The notes under the pieces: model-generated
Told to the model about the DNA's origin: nothing
The model's input: only the letters and a program-made list of their open reading frames with translations
Databases searched by the model: none
DNA from: JBOGVZ01 sp050692985
GTDB taxonomy: Bacteria; Actinomycetota; UBA4738; CALAEC01
DNA length: 51,466 nt
Direction of reading: 5' to 3'
NCBI GenBank assembly: GCA_050692985.1
Contig: JBOGVZ010000020.1
Location: 1-51,466 of the forward strand
Shown here: one piece after another, positions 15,848 through 23,454 of the stretch
How the letters are laid out: the number at the start of each line of letters is the position of its first letter
How positions within the stretch are numbered: position 1 is the stretch's first letter
Position numbers and translations under genes: made by a program

Positions 15848-17113
15848 ATGCTGCCACTCACCGATCGACGCGGTGGCCGCGGAGCCCGGCGGCCGCGGGA
15901 GCTGGGCCTGGGCGCAGACGTGGTGGAGGGGGCCCGGGCCATCTGCGAGCGCGTCCGCACCGGCGGCGACGCCGCCCTGGTCGCGCTGACCCGCGAGCTC
16001 GACGGGGCCGACGTGGAGGGTCGCCTGCCGGTCTCCGGTGAGGAGATGGAGGGGGCGATCGAGTCGACGCCGGCGGACCTGCGGGGGGCCCTGGACCGGA
16101 TGGCCGACCGGCTCCGGGACCTCCACGGCCGCCAGTTGCCCCGGCCCTGGGAGGCCGAGGCCGACGGGGTCCGGTTCGGCGAGGTCGTCCGCCCGGTGGC
16201 CTCGGTGGGGTGCTACGTGCCCGGCGGCCTGGCCGCCTACCCCTCCACGGTGCTGATGACGGCCATCCCGGCCTCCGTGGCCGGGGTCCCTCGGATCGCG
16301 ATGTGCACCCCGCCGGCCCGGGACGGGTCGGTTCCCGCCCCGGTGCTGTACGCGGCCGGCGTGGCCGGTGTGGAGGCGGTCTACCGGGTGGGCGGGGCCC
16401 AGGCGATCGCCGCCCTGGCCTACGGGACGGAGACCGTGCCGGCCGTGGCGAAGATCGTGGGGCCTGGGAACGTGTGGGTGACCGCGGCCAAGCGGGAGGT
16501 GGCGGGCCTGGTCGGCGTGGATGCCCTGGCCGGCCCGACCGAGCTGTTCATCGTGGCGGACGGCTCCGCGGACCCCCGGGTGGTGGCGGCCGACCTGGTG
16601 GCCCAGGCGGAGCACGACCCGCTGGCCCGGTCGGTGCTGGTGTGCCTCGACGACACGTTGCCGGCCCGGGTCCGGGAAGCCCTGTCCACCGAGGTCGCCG
16701 CATCCCCCCGGCGGGACATCGTGACCCGGGCGCTGGAACACGCGGAGGCCGCGGTCGTGGCCGACCTGGACGCTGCGGCGGCCATCGTCGAGGAGGCCGC
16801 TCCCGAGCACCTCCAGGTCCTCATCGAGGCTCCCCGGGCGTTCCTGGAGCGGGTGTCGGCGTTCGGGGCGGCCTTCCTGGGATCGAGCAGCCCGGTGTCC
16901 TTCGGCGACTACGGGGTCGGCTCCAACCACGTGCTCCCCACGATGGGCACGGCCCGGTTCGCCTCGGGCCTCCGGGCCGCCGAGCTCGTGCGCGTGTCGA
17001 GCTTCGTGGAGGCCTCGGCCGACGCCATGGACGCGCTGGGACCGGAGGTCGAGCTGGTGGCCGCGGCCGAGGGGCTCCCCGGACACGCCAGGGCCGTGGA
17101 GGTGCGGCGGTGA
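15848..17113 (+). CDS. hisD: histidinol dehydrogenase
   Basis: 421 aa. It oxidises histidinol to histidine in two NAD steps, using zinc. Family motifs are VGCYVPGGLAAYPSTVLMTAIPA, VGGAQAIAALAYGTETVP, GPTELFIVAD, AQAEHDPLARS and GVGSNHVLPT. First gene of the his operon. ATG is preferred because it directly follows the -10; the frame is open far upstream but is antisense to the amidohydrolase there. The stop is shared with the hisC start (GTGA). Confidence 0.96.
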   Translation: MLPLTDRRGGRGARRPRELGLGADVVEGARAICERVRTGGDAALVALTRELDGADVEGRLPVSGEEMEGAIESTPADLRGALDRMADRLRDLHGRQLPRPWEAEADGVRFGEVVRPVASVGCYVPGGLAAYPSTVLMTAIPASVAGVPRIAMCTPPARDGSVPAPVLYAAGVAGVEAVYRVGGAQAIAALAYGTETVPAVAKIVGPGNVWVTAAKREVAGLVGVDALAGPTELFIVADGSADPRVVAADLVAQAEHDPLARSVLVCLDDTLPARVREALSTEVAASPRRDIVTRALEHAEAAVVADLDAAAAIVEEAAPEHLQVLIEAPRAFLERVSAFGAAFLGSSSPVSFGDYGVGSNHVLPTMGTARFASGLRAAELVRVSSFVEASADAMDALGPEVELVAAAEGLPGHARAVEVRR

Positions 17114-18213
17114 CCGTCCCCGGCGCCGATCGGGCCACCCGGGGCGGCGGGCCCCGCCTCCGCGCCGACCTCGTGGACCAGGAACCCTACCTGGCGCCCC
17201 AGGTGGACGCCCCGGTCCCGCTCAACACGAACGAGTGCCCCTATCCGCTGCCCCCGGCGTTCACCCGCCACCTCGAGAAGGAGCTGGCCCGGATCGAGTT
17301 CAACCGCTACCCAGACCGCGAGGTCCTGGAGCTCCGCACCCGCCTGGCCGACCACACCGGCCACCCGGTCGAGGGCGTGTGGGCGGCGAACGGGTCGAAC
17401 GAGATCATCCAGCAGCTGTGCCTGGCCTACGGTGGCCCGGGCCGGCGGGCCCTGGTGTTCCAGCCCACGTTCCACCTCCACTCCCTGATCCCCCGGGTGA
17501 CGGGCATGGAGGTGGTGGCCGAGCGGCTCGGCCGGGGCTTCGCCCTGGGGCCGGAGGCAGCCGGGGCCTGTGCCCGGCACCGCCCGGACGTCACGTTCGT
17601 GTGCTCGCCGAACAACCCCACCGGCAACGCCCAGTCCCTGGACGAGGTGGCCGCGGTGTGCCGGGAGACCGGGGCCGGCCTGGTGATCGTGGACGAGGCC
17701 TACGGGGAGTTCGGCGGGGAGAGCGCCGTGGCCCTCCTCCCCCACCACCCCAACCTGGTGGTCACCCGGACCTTCTCCAAGGCCTTCGCCCTGGCGGCGG
17801 CCCGGATCGGCTACTGCCTGGCCGACCCCGGGGTGATCGCCGGCCTGGCCCGGGTGCGGCTGCCGTACCACCTGTCGGCGATGTCCCAGGTGGCCGGGGT
17901 GGTGGCCCTCCGGTATGCCGGGGACGCCGCGGCGATCCTGGACCGGGTGCGCTCGCAGCGGGACCGGCTGGTGGAACGGCTCGCCCGGATCGACGGCGTG
18001 GAGGCGTTCCGTTCCGACGCCAACTTCGTGTTGTTCCGAACGGGCCGGGAGGGCCGGGCCCTGTGGTCCGCCCTGGTGGACCGCGGCGTCCTGGTCCGCG
18101 ACGTCTCGGCCGGTCCGGGGCTGGAGCGGTGCTTGCGGGTCACCGCGGGGACCCCGGAGGAGACCGACGCGTTCCTGGCCGCGCTCCCCGGGGCCGTGGA
18201 GGCCGCCGCGTGA
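17110..18213 (+). CDS. hisC: histidinol-phosphate aminotransferase
   Basis: 367 aa fold-type I PLP enzyme: NTNECPYPLPP near the N-terminus, FNRYPDREVLELR, CSPNNPTGNAQ, VDEAYGEFGGES and TRTFSKAFALAAARIGY, with the Schiff-base lysine in FSKAF. It converts imidazole acetol phosphate to histidinol phosphate with glutamate. GTG start overlapping hisD, and a GTGA overlap into hisB. Confidence 0.95.
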   Translation: MTVPGADRATRGGGPRLRADLVDQEPYLAPQVDAPVPLNTNECPYPLPPAFTRHLEKELARIEFNRYPDREVLELRTRLADHTGHPVEGVWAANGSNEIIQQLCLAYGGPGRRALVFQPTFHLHSLIPRVTGMEVVAERLGRGFALGPEAAGACARHRPDVTFVCSPNNPTGNAQSLDEVAAVCRETGAGLVIVDEAYGEFGGESAVALLPHHPNLVVTRTFSKAFALAAARIGYCLADPGVIAGLARVRLPYHLSAMSQVAGVVALRYAGDAAAILDRVRSQRDRLVERLARIDGVEAFRSDANFVLFRTGREGRALWSALVDRGVLVRDVSAGPGLERCLRVTAGTPEETDAFLAALPGAVEAAA

Positions 18214-18791
18214 GCCGCTCGGCCGCCGCGGACCGGTCCACCAAGGAGACCGCCGTCACCGTGCGGCTGGAGGTGGACGGCTCCGGCTCGGCCACCGCCG
18301 AGACCGGCATCCCGTTCTTCGACCACATGCTCGAGCAGCTCGGGACCCATGCCGGCTTCGACCTGGACGTACGGGCCACCGGGGACCTGGAGGTCGACGC
18401 CCACCACACCGTGGAGGATGTGGGCCTGGCCCTGGGGCAGGCCCTGGCCACGGCGGTGGGCGACAAGGCGGGCATGCGCCGGTTCGGCCATGCCGCGGTC
18501 CCCCTCGACGAGGCCCTTGTGGAGGTGTCCCTGGACCTGTCCGGCCGGCCCTACGTGGTCCACGAGGTGCCCGTGCCGGCCGAGCTGATCGGGACCTACG
18601 ACCCCGGGCTGACCGAGGACTTCGTGCGGGCCCTGGCCACCGCTGCCGGGATCACCCTCCACGCCCGGCTGGTGTCCGGCCGGAGCCCCCACCACGTCGT
18701 GGAGGCCGAGTTCAAGGCCCTGGCTCGGGCCCTGGCCGACGCCTGCCGGGTCACCGGCGGGGACGTGCCGTCCACCAAGGGGACGCTGTAG
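18210..18791 (+). CDS. hisB: imidazoleglycerol-phosphate dehydratase
   Basis: 193 aa, the monofunctional dehydratase without the phosphatase domain found in enterobacterial HisB. Metal-binding motifs are FFDHMLEQLGTHAGFDL and DAHHTVEDVGLALGQAL, repeated near the C-terminus as SPHHVVEAEFKALARAL. Starts at GTG 18210 inside the hisC stop. The first 14 residues are poorly conserved. Confidence 0.96.
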   Translation: MSRSAAADRSTKETAVTVRLEVDGSGSATAETGIPFFDHMLEQLGTHAGFDLDVRATGDLEVDAHHTVEDVGLALGQALATAVGDKAGMRRFGHAAVPLDEALVEVSLDLSGRPYVVHEVPVPAELIGTYDPGLTEDFVRALATAAGITLHARLVSGRSPHHVVEAEFKALARALADACRVTGGDVPSTKGTL

Positions 18792-18792
18792 C

Positions 18793-19398
18793 GTGCCCCG
18801 CGTCGCCATCCTCGACTACGGCATGGGCAACCTCCGGTCGGTGGCCCGGGCCGTCGACCACGCCGGGGGCGACCCGGTGGTGACCTCCGACGCCGCCGAG
18901 GTCGGCCGGGCCGAGGCGCTGATCGTCCCCGGGGTGGGTGCCTTCGGGGCGTGCATGGCGAACCTGCGGGCCACCGGGCTGGACCGCGCGACCACCGCAT
19001 TCGCCGAGACGGGCCGGCCGCTGGTGGGCGTGTGCCTGGGGATGCAGGTGCTGTTCGACCACGGGGAGGAGGGCGACGCCCACGGGCTGGGGCTGCTCCG
19101 AGGCGAGGTCACCCGGCTGTCGGGGAGCGTCAAGGTGCCCCACATGGGATGGAACGAGGTCGAGTGGACCGGCGACCACCCGCTGGTCCGGGGGATCGCG
19201 TCGGGCACGCGCTTCTACTTCGTCCACTCGTACGCCTGCCGTCCCGCCGAGGACGTCGTGGTGGGCGAGACCGAGCACGGGGCCCGGTTCCCCGCCGTGG
19301 TGGCCAGGGACAACGTGTTCGCCACCCAGTTCCACCCGGAGAAGTCCGGCCAGGCCGGCCTGGAGGTCTACCGCAACCTGGTGAAGGAGCTGGGGTGA
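18793..19398 (+). CDS. hisH: imidazole glycerol phosphate synthase, glutaminase subunit
   Basis: 201 aa class I glutamine amidotransferase. The nucleophile is in GVCLGMQVLFD and the His-Glu pair is in TQFHPEKSGQ. It supplies ammonia through HisF. It starts with GTG one base after the hisB stop and ends in a GTGA overlap with hisA. The partner hisF lies one gene downstream. Confidence 0.96.
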   Translation: MPRVAILDYGMGNLRSVARAVDHAGGDPVVTSDAAEVGRAEALIVPGVGAFGACMANLRATGLDRATTAFAETGRPLVGVCLGMQVLFDHGEEGDAHGLGLLRGEVTRLSGSVKVPHMGWNEVEWTGDHPLVRGIASGTRFYFVHSYACRPAEDVVVGETEHGARFPAVVARDNVFATQFHPEKSGQAGLEVYRNLVKELG

Positions 19399-20102
19399 TC
19401 GTCATCCCGGCCATCGACATCCGAGGCGGGTGGGCCGTGCGACTGGTCCGGGGCCGGCCGGAGGACGAGACGGTGTACGGGAAGGACCCCGCCGAGATCG
19501 CCGGTCGCTTCGCCGCCGGCGGTGCGGCGTGGCTGCACGTGGTGGACCTCGATGCCGCCTTGGGGACCGGAGAGAACGGCGAGGCGATCCGACGGGTGGT
19601 TGCCTCCTGCCACGTCCCCGTCCAGGTCGGCGGTGGCCTTCGGTCGGTGGAGGCCATCGAGGCGGCGCTCGGCCACACCGGGGCGGCCCGGGCCGTGGTG
19701 GGGACGGCGGCCACCGACCCGGGGTTCGTCCGGGACGCGGTGAGCAGGTTCGGCGACCGGATCGTGGTGGCCCTGGACGTCGAGGACGATCTGGTGCGGG
19801 TGCGGGGGTGGACGGCCGAAGGGGGCCGGCTCGACGACCTCCTCCCGCGCCTGGACGGGGCCGGGGCCCCGCGGTTCCTGGTCACCGCGGTGGGCCGCGA
19901 CGGCACGCTGGAGGGCCCCGACGTGGCCCTATACGAGCGGGTCACCGGGCTGACCGAGCGGCCCGTCCTGGCCTCGGGCGGTGTGCGGGAGGCCGGGGAC
20001 CTCCGGGCCCTGGCCGCCACCGGGGTGGAGGGCGCGGTGGTGGGCACGGCGCTGTACGAGGGCACGCTGGAGCTGTCCGAGGCGCTGGAGGCGGCCTCGT
20101 GA
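19395..20102 (+). CDS. hisA: HisA isomerase (possibly dual-function PriA)
   Basis: 235 aa (beta-alpha)8 barrel: VIVIPAIDIRGGWAVRLVRG, VQVGGGLRSVEAIEAAL, VVALDVEDDLVRVRGW, VTAVGRDGTLEGPD and LASGGVREAGDLRAL. It isomerises ProFAR to PRFAR. Many Actinobacteria use this gene for both histidine and tryptophan synthesis (PriA). Whether trpF exists elsewhere in the genome cannot be seen, so dual function is open. Confidence 0.93.
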   Translation: MIVIPAIDIRGGWAVRLVRGRPEDETVYGKDPAEIAGRFAAGGAAWLHVVDLDAALGTGENGEAIRRVVASCHVPVQVGGGLRSVEAIEAALGHTGAARAVVGTAATDPGFVRDAVSRFGDRIVVALDVEDDLVRVRGWTAEGGRLDDLLPRLDGAGAPRFLVTAVGRDGTLEGPDVALYERVTGLTERPVLASGGVREAGDLRALAATGVEGAVVGTALYEGTLELSEALEAAS

Positions 20103-20857
20103 CGGTGGCCCGCCGGCTCATCCCCTGCCTGGACGTGGACCAGGGCCGGGTGGTCAAGGGCACCCGGTTCCGGGACCTGACGGACGCGGGCGACCCCGCC
20201 GAGCTGGCCTCTCGGTACGACGCCGAGGGCGCCGACGAGCTGGTGTTCCTGGACATCAGCGCCACCACGTCCGGCCGGGGAGCCACCCTCGACGTGGTGT
20301 CCAGGACCGCCGAGACGGTGTTCATCCCCCTGACGGTCGGCGGCGGGATCCGCTCGGAGGACGACGTGCGGGCGCTGCTTCGATCCGGGGCCGACAAGGT
20401 CTCGCTGAACACCGCCGCGGTCCGGGACCCGGACCTGCTGTCTCGGTGCGCGGAGCGGTTCGGGACCCAGTGCGTGGTGGTGGCCGTGGACGCCAAGCGC
20501 GGCGACGGGGGGTGGGAGGTGTACGTGGAGGCCGGCCGGACCCCCACGGGCCTCGACGCCGTGGTGTGGTCGGCCCGGGCCGCAGAGCTGGGGGCCGGCG
20601 AGGTCCTGCTGACCTCGATCGACCGCGACGGCACCGGTCAGGGGTACGACGTCGACCTGCTGCGGGCCGTGTCGGACGCCGTGCCGGTACCGGTGGTGGC
20701 CTCCGGGGGCGCCGGACGGCCGGAGCACTTCGCCCAGGCCCTGACCGAGGGGCGGGCCGACGCGGTCCTGGCCGCCTCGCGCTTCCACTTCGGCGAGCTC
20801 ACGCTGCGGCAGGTCAAGGAGTACCTTTCGGCGAACGGGATCCCCGTGAGGACCTGA
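20099..20857 (+). CDS. hisF: imidazole glycerol phosphate synthase, cyclase subunit
   Basis: 252 aa barrel related to HisA: ARRLIPCLDVDQGRVVKG, GADELVFLDISAT, LTVGGGIRSEDDVRALL, GADKVSLNTAA, VDAKRGDGGWEVYVEAGR and LLTSIDRDGTGQGYD. It has the two catalytic aspartates in CLDVD and SIDRDG. With HisH it forms IGP and AICAR. GTG start overlapping hisA. Confidence 0.96.
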   Translation: MTVARRLIPCLDVDQGRVVKGTRFRDLTDAGDPAELASRYDAEGADELVFLDISATTSGRGATLDVVSRTAETVFIPLTVGGGIRSEDDVRALLRSGADKVSLNTAAVRDPDLLSRCAERFGTQCVVVAVDAKRGDGGWEVYVEAGRTPTGLDAVVWSARAAELGAGEVLLTSIDRDGTGQGYDVDLLRAVSDAVPVPVVASGGAGRPEHFAQALTEGRADAVLAASRFHFGELTLRQVKEYLSANGIPVRT

Positions 20858-20868
20858 GGAGGAAGGCG

Positions 20869-21354
20869 ATGCTGATCTGGCCCAGCGAGGAGTGGACGGC
20901 CGCGTTCGCCGAGCTCATCAACGAGAGCACGGAGTACCGGGAGGCGGCGCACGATTGGGAAGGCTCGGTGGTGTACCACTTCCAGGCCGAGCCGGACCGT
21001 GCTCTGGGCGAGGACGTGTACGGGTGGTTCGACCTGTGGCACGGACGGTGCCGGGAGGCCAGGCAGGTCACCTCCGAGGAGGCCCAGGGGGCCGCGTTCC
21101 TGGTCTCGGCGCCGTACTCGACGTGGAAGCGGGTGCTGACGAAGGAGCTCGACCCGATGCGAGCGGTGATGCAGGGCCACATCAAGCTGCGTGGCGACCT
21201 GCCCAAGGCGGTGCGCTACACGAAGGCCTCGATGATCCTCCAGGACCTGGCGGGCAAGGTGCCGGACACCGAGTACCTCGACGAGCTGCCTTCGGAACGG
21301 CTACGGGAGCTTGCCGCAGAGGGGCTGCCGGTGGCGGTCCCCGGGGAGTCCTGA
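20869..21354 (+). CDS. SCP2 sterol-carrier-like protein inside the his operon
   Basis: 161 aa with an excellent GAGGAGG six bases before the ATG. It reads as an SCP2/DUF1794-style lipid-binding fold: HDWEGSVVYHFQAEPDR, YGWFDLWHGRCREARQV, AAFLVSAPYSTWKRVLTKELDPMRAVMQGHIKLRGDL and a helical tail. These proteins bind acyl chains or sterol-like ligands. No link to histidine synthesis is known, yet it sits 11 bp after hisF and just before hisI in the same orientation. It is the only non-his gene in the run. Confidence 0.78.
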   Translation: MLIWPSEEWTAAFAELINESTEYREAAHDWEGSVVYHFQAEPDRALGEDVYGWFDLWHGRCREARQVTSEEAQGAAFLVSAPYSTWKRVLTKELDPMRAVMQGHIKLRGDLPKAVRYTKASMILQDLAGKVPDTEYLDELPSERLRELAAEGLPVAVPGES

Positions 21355-21355
21355 C

Positions 21356-21676
21356 GTGGCGGTGGCCGACCTCCGCTTCGACGACGCCGGCCTGGTCCCG
21401 GCGGTGGTCCAGGACGCGAACAGCGGAGACGTCCTGATGGTGGCGTGGATGAACGAGGAGGCCGTCCGCCGGACGGTGGAGTCGGGGCGGACGTGGTTCT
21501 GGTCCCGGTCCCGCGGCGAGCTGTGGCGCAAGGGCGACACCAGCGGGAACGTCCAGCACGTCCGGGAGGTGCGCTACGACTGCGACGGCGACACCCTGCT
21601 GGTCCGGGTGGACCAGGTGGGGGTGGCCTGCCACACCGGCCAGTGGTCGTGCTTCCACCGGACGCTGGAGGGTTGA
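21356..21676 (+). CDS. hisI: phosphoribosyl-AMP cyclohydrolase
   Basis: 106 aa, monofunctional without a HisE domain. Conserved stretches are VLMVAWMNEEAVRRTVESG, WFWSRSRGELWRKGDTSGN, VRYDCDGDTLLVRVDQVG and ACHTGQWSCF, which carry the aspartates and cysteines that bind magnesium and zinc. The GTG at 21356 starts one base after the SCP2 stop (a second GTG is two codons on). The stop overlaps the hisG ATG by one base (TGATG). Confidence 0.95.
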   Translation: MAVADLRFDDAGLVPAVVQDANSGDVLMVAWMNEEAVRRTVESGRTWFWSRSRGELWRKGDTSGNVQHVREVRYDCDGDTLLVRVDQVGVACHTGQWSCFHRTLEG

Positions 21677-22554
21677 TGCTGAAGCTGGTGATCCCCAAGG
21701 GCTCCCTGGAGGAGCAGACCCTGCTGCTCCTGGAGGCGGCCGACCTCCGGGTGCGCCGCGGGTCCTCCCGGGACTACCACGGCCGTATCGACGACGAGCG
21801 GATCGACCGCGTGTCGCTGCTGCGGCCTCAGGAGATCCCCCGGTACGTGGAGGAGGGGTTCTTCGACCTGGGCATCACCGGCCAGGACTGGGTCGAGGAG
21901 ACCGGCGCCGACGTGGAGACGCTGGCCGAGCTGCCGTACGCCAAGGGCGGGCCGGGACACCCGGTGCGGGTGGTGCTGGCGGTCCCCGTGGACTCCCCGG
22001 TCGAGCGGGCCGCCGACGTCACCGCCGGGAGCCGCATCTCCACCGAGTACCCCGAGCTCACCAAGCGCTACTTCGACCGGCTGGGGATCCCGGTGAAGGT
22101 GTTCACCTCGTACGGCGCCACCGAGGCCAAGGTGCCGGACATCGTGGACGCCATCGTCGACGTGTCCGAGACGGGGGGGACGCTCCGGGCCCACGGCATG
22201 AAGATCGTGGAGACGCTCCTGGAGTCGGACGTGCTGTTGATCGCCAACCGAGCCTCCCGGCGGGACGGTGACAGGAGCCGGGCCATGGACGACGTGCGCA
22301 CGCTCCTGTTGGGAGCCATGGCCGCCCGGGGCCGGGTGCTGATCAAGCTCAACGTGTCCGAGGAGCGGTTGAAGGACGTGCTGCGAGTCCTCCCGGCAAT
22401 GAAGGCCCCCACGGTCTCCCCGCTGGCCGAGGAGGGCTCCTACGCGGTGGAGACCGTGGTGGACAAGGCCTCGGTGAACACGCTGCTGCCACTGCTGAAG
22501 GCCCACGGCGCCACCGACATCCTGGAGCTCCCCATCCGCAAGATCGTCCCCTGA
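21676..22554 (+). CDS. hisG: ATP phosphoribosyltransferase, long form
   Basis: 292 aa, the first and feedback-regulated enzyme of histidine synthesis. The catalytic part starts LKLVIPKGSLEEQTLLLLEAA and has GFFDLGITGQDWVEE and DAIVDVSETGGTLRAHGMKI. The last 75 residues (RVLIKLNVSEERLKDVLRVL to ILELPIRKIVP) form the ACT-like regulatory domain that binds histidine, so it is the HisZ-independent form. Last gene of the operon; it converges on the reverse transcriptase gene with 7 bp between stops. Confidence 0.96.
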   Translation: MLKLVIPKGSLEEQTLLLLEAADLRVRRGSSRDYHGRIDDERIDRVSLLRPQEIPRYVEEGFFDLGITGQDWVEETGADVETLAELPYAKGGPGHPVRVVLAVPVDSPVERAADVTAGSRISTEYPELTKRYFDRLGIPVKVFTSYGATEAKVPDIVDAIVDVSETGGTLRAHGMKIVETLLESDVLLIANRASRRDGDRSRAMDDVRTLLLGAMAARGRVLIKLNVSEERLKDVLRVLPAMKAPTVSPLAEEGSYAVETVVDKASVNTLLPLLKAHGATDILELPIRKIVP

Positions 22555-22561
22555 CCGCCGC

Positions 22562-23215
22562 TCAGATCACCGAGGCGCCGAGCCATCTGAAGCGAGACCG
22601 TCCCTCCAGGACCCGGGTCTTCGGCTCGCTGCGGGACAGGCCCAGGGCGGCCAGGGCGGCATCCAGGAGGTCGAGGACTTCCACGGCCGCCCGCTGGGAT
22701 GGCACCGCCACGAGGTAGTCGTCCATCCACCGGAGGAAGGGGAATCGGGCCACGGCCCGATCCGCCTGGCGCAGAACCGCGTTGGCCATGACCGCGGAGG
22801 CGTGGGGCCCGATGGGCAGGCCCGGGTACCCCTCGCTCCCCCACCCCTCCAGGAGGTCGGCGACCCGGCGAGCTTCCCGGGGTTCCACGCCCGCCGATCG
22901 CACGGCCCGGGCAAGCACGCGGGGCGTGACCGAGGGATAGAACGCGGCCACGTCGGTCCTCAGGACGAGCGCCGTTGAGCCGGCCAGCGCCGTCGCCATC
23001 CGACGGGCCCTGCGCAGGCCCGGACCGAGGGCACGCAGGCGCCAGCCGGAGCACCCGCTCACAGCCCGGCTCCCCAGCACCCGGGGGTCGAGGCCCGGCT
23101 CAACGACCGCCGCCACCACTCCACCGAGCCGTTCCCAGGCCTCCCCGTCCGTGGAGGACAGGGTGGCCATGCGCCGCGCTCCCCCTCCGGGTTTCGGCAG
23201 CCACCACGAGGCCAC
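22562..23215 (-). CDS. stand-alone reverse transcriptase-like protein (Abi/UG-like)
   Basis: 217 aa from GTG 23215, essentially an RT domain alone. Motifs in order: PKPGGGARRMATL (7-19, RT1/2), LRTDVAAFYPSV (85-96, catalytic D88), GLPIGPHASAVMANAVL (132-148, RT4), FLRWMDDYLVAVPS (160-173, catalytic D165-D166 in a WMDD box), SEPKT (196-200) and FRWLG (209-213). There is no maturase X or endonuclease domain and no fused nuclease. The frame is also open upstream with RT-like sequence (LPNLGFAAVRTDPVASWW) from a CTG at 23254 that has GGGGAGG just before it, so translation may begin there. RT4 of the form IGxxxS recalls DGR and UG/Abi enzymes, but no variable or template repeat was seen. Function unknown. 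Confidence 0.8.
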   Translation of the reverse strand: MASWWLPKPGGGARRMATLSSTDGEAWERLGGVVAAVVEPGLDPRVLGSRAVSGCSGWRLRALGPGLRRARRMATALAGSTALVLRTDVAAFYPSVTPRVLARAVRSAGVEPREARRVADLLEGWGSEGYPGLPIGPHASAVMANAVLRQADRAVARFPFLRWMDDYLVAVPSQRAAVEVLDLLDAALAALGLSRSEPKTRVLEGRSRFRWLGASVI

Positions 23216-23357
23216 CGGGTCCGTGCGGACGGCGGCGAAGCCCAGGTTCGGCAGGGTGCCCTCCCCACGTCACGGGGGAGGATGCCACGGGGAGGTTGTA
23301 CCCTAGCGACGGCCCGGCGCCAATCGCCCGTCCGGGGGATTTCCGCCCTCCCCCGGC

Positions 23358-23450
23358 GGGGGGTCCGCGGGTAGCTCACCCCGAGGGCGGGTAGCTCACC
23401 CCGAGGACGGTGGACGTTGACCACCGACGGCGAGCGAACCCCCCAGTGAG
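23358..23450 (-). repeat. REP-like hairpin element, copy A
   Basis: Shares a run of blocks with 35567-35640 in inverted orientation. An 18-base block is identical (23430-23447, GCGAGCGAACCCCCCAGT), as is GGGGGGTCCG (23358-23367), and GTAGCTCACCCCGA differs by one base. Read on the minus strand it starts 7 bp after the stop of the M20 dipeptidase. Its outer arms (GGGGGGTTCGCTCGC against GAGCTACCCGC) can pair into a long hairpin. It lies between that gene and the reverse transcriptase. Confidence 0.72.
23367..23406. repeat. perfect 20-bp tandem duplication within copy A
   Basis: The unit GCGGGTAGCTCACCCCGAGG occurs twice without spacer, at 23367-23386 and 23387-23406. Each unit can form a small GGGT/ACCC hairpin. 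The other copy of the element has only one such unit. Confidence 0.9.
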
Positions 23451-23454
23451 GAGG

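Noticed and set aside
14255..17086. Very long minus-strand open frame spanning the amidohydrolase and all of hisD
   Set aside because: The upstream part is antisense to hisD, has biased shadow composition and no protein motif; the amidohydrolase begins at 15763.
23380..23400. tRNA D-arm remnant (GGCGGGTAGCTCA) as an attachment site
   Set aside because: The similarity covers only the short D-arm-like string; no acceptor, anticodon or T-arm can be drawn.
23100..23424. Alternative minus-strand frames upstream of the RT, one starting after a TACAAC
   Set aside because: They run in other frames across the RT start without protein character; a frameshifted longer RT is not needed to explain the motifs.
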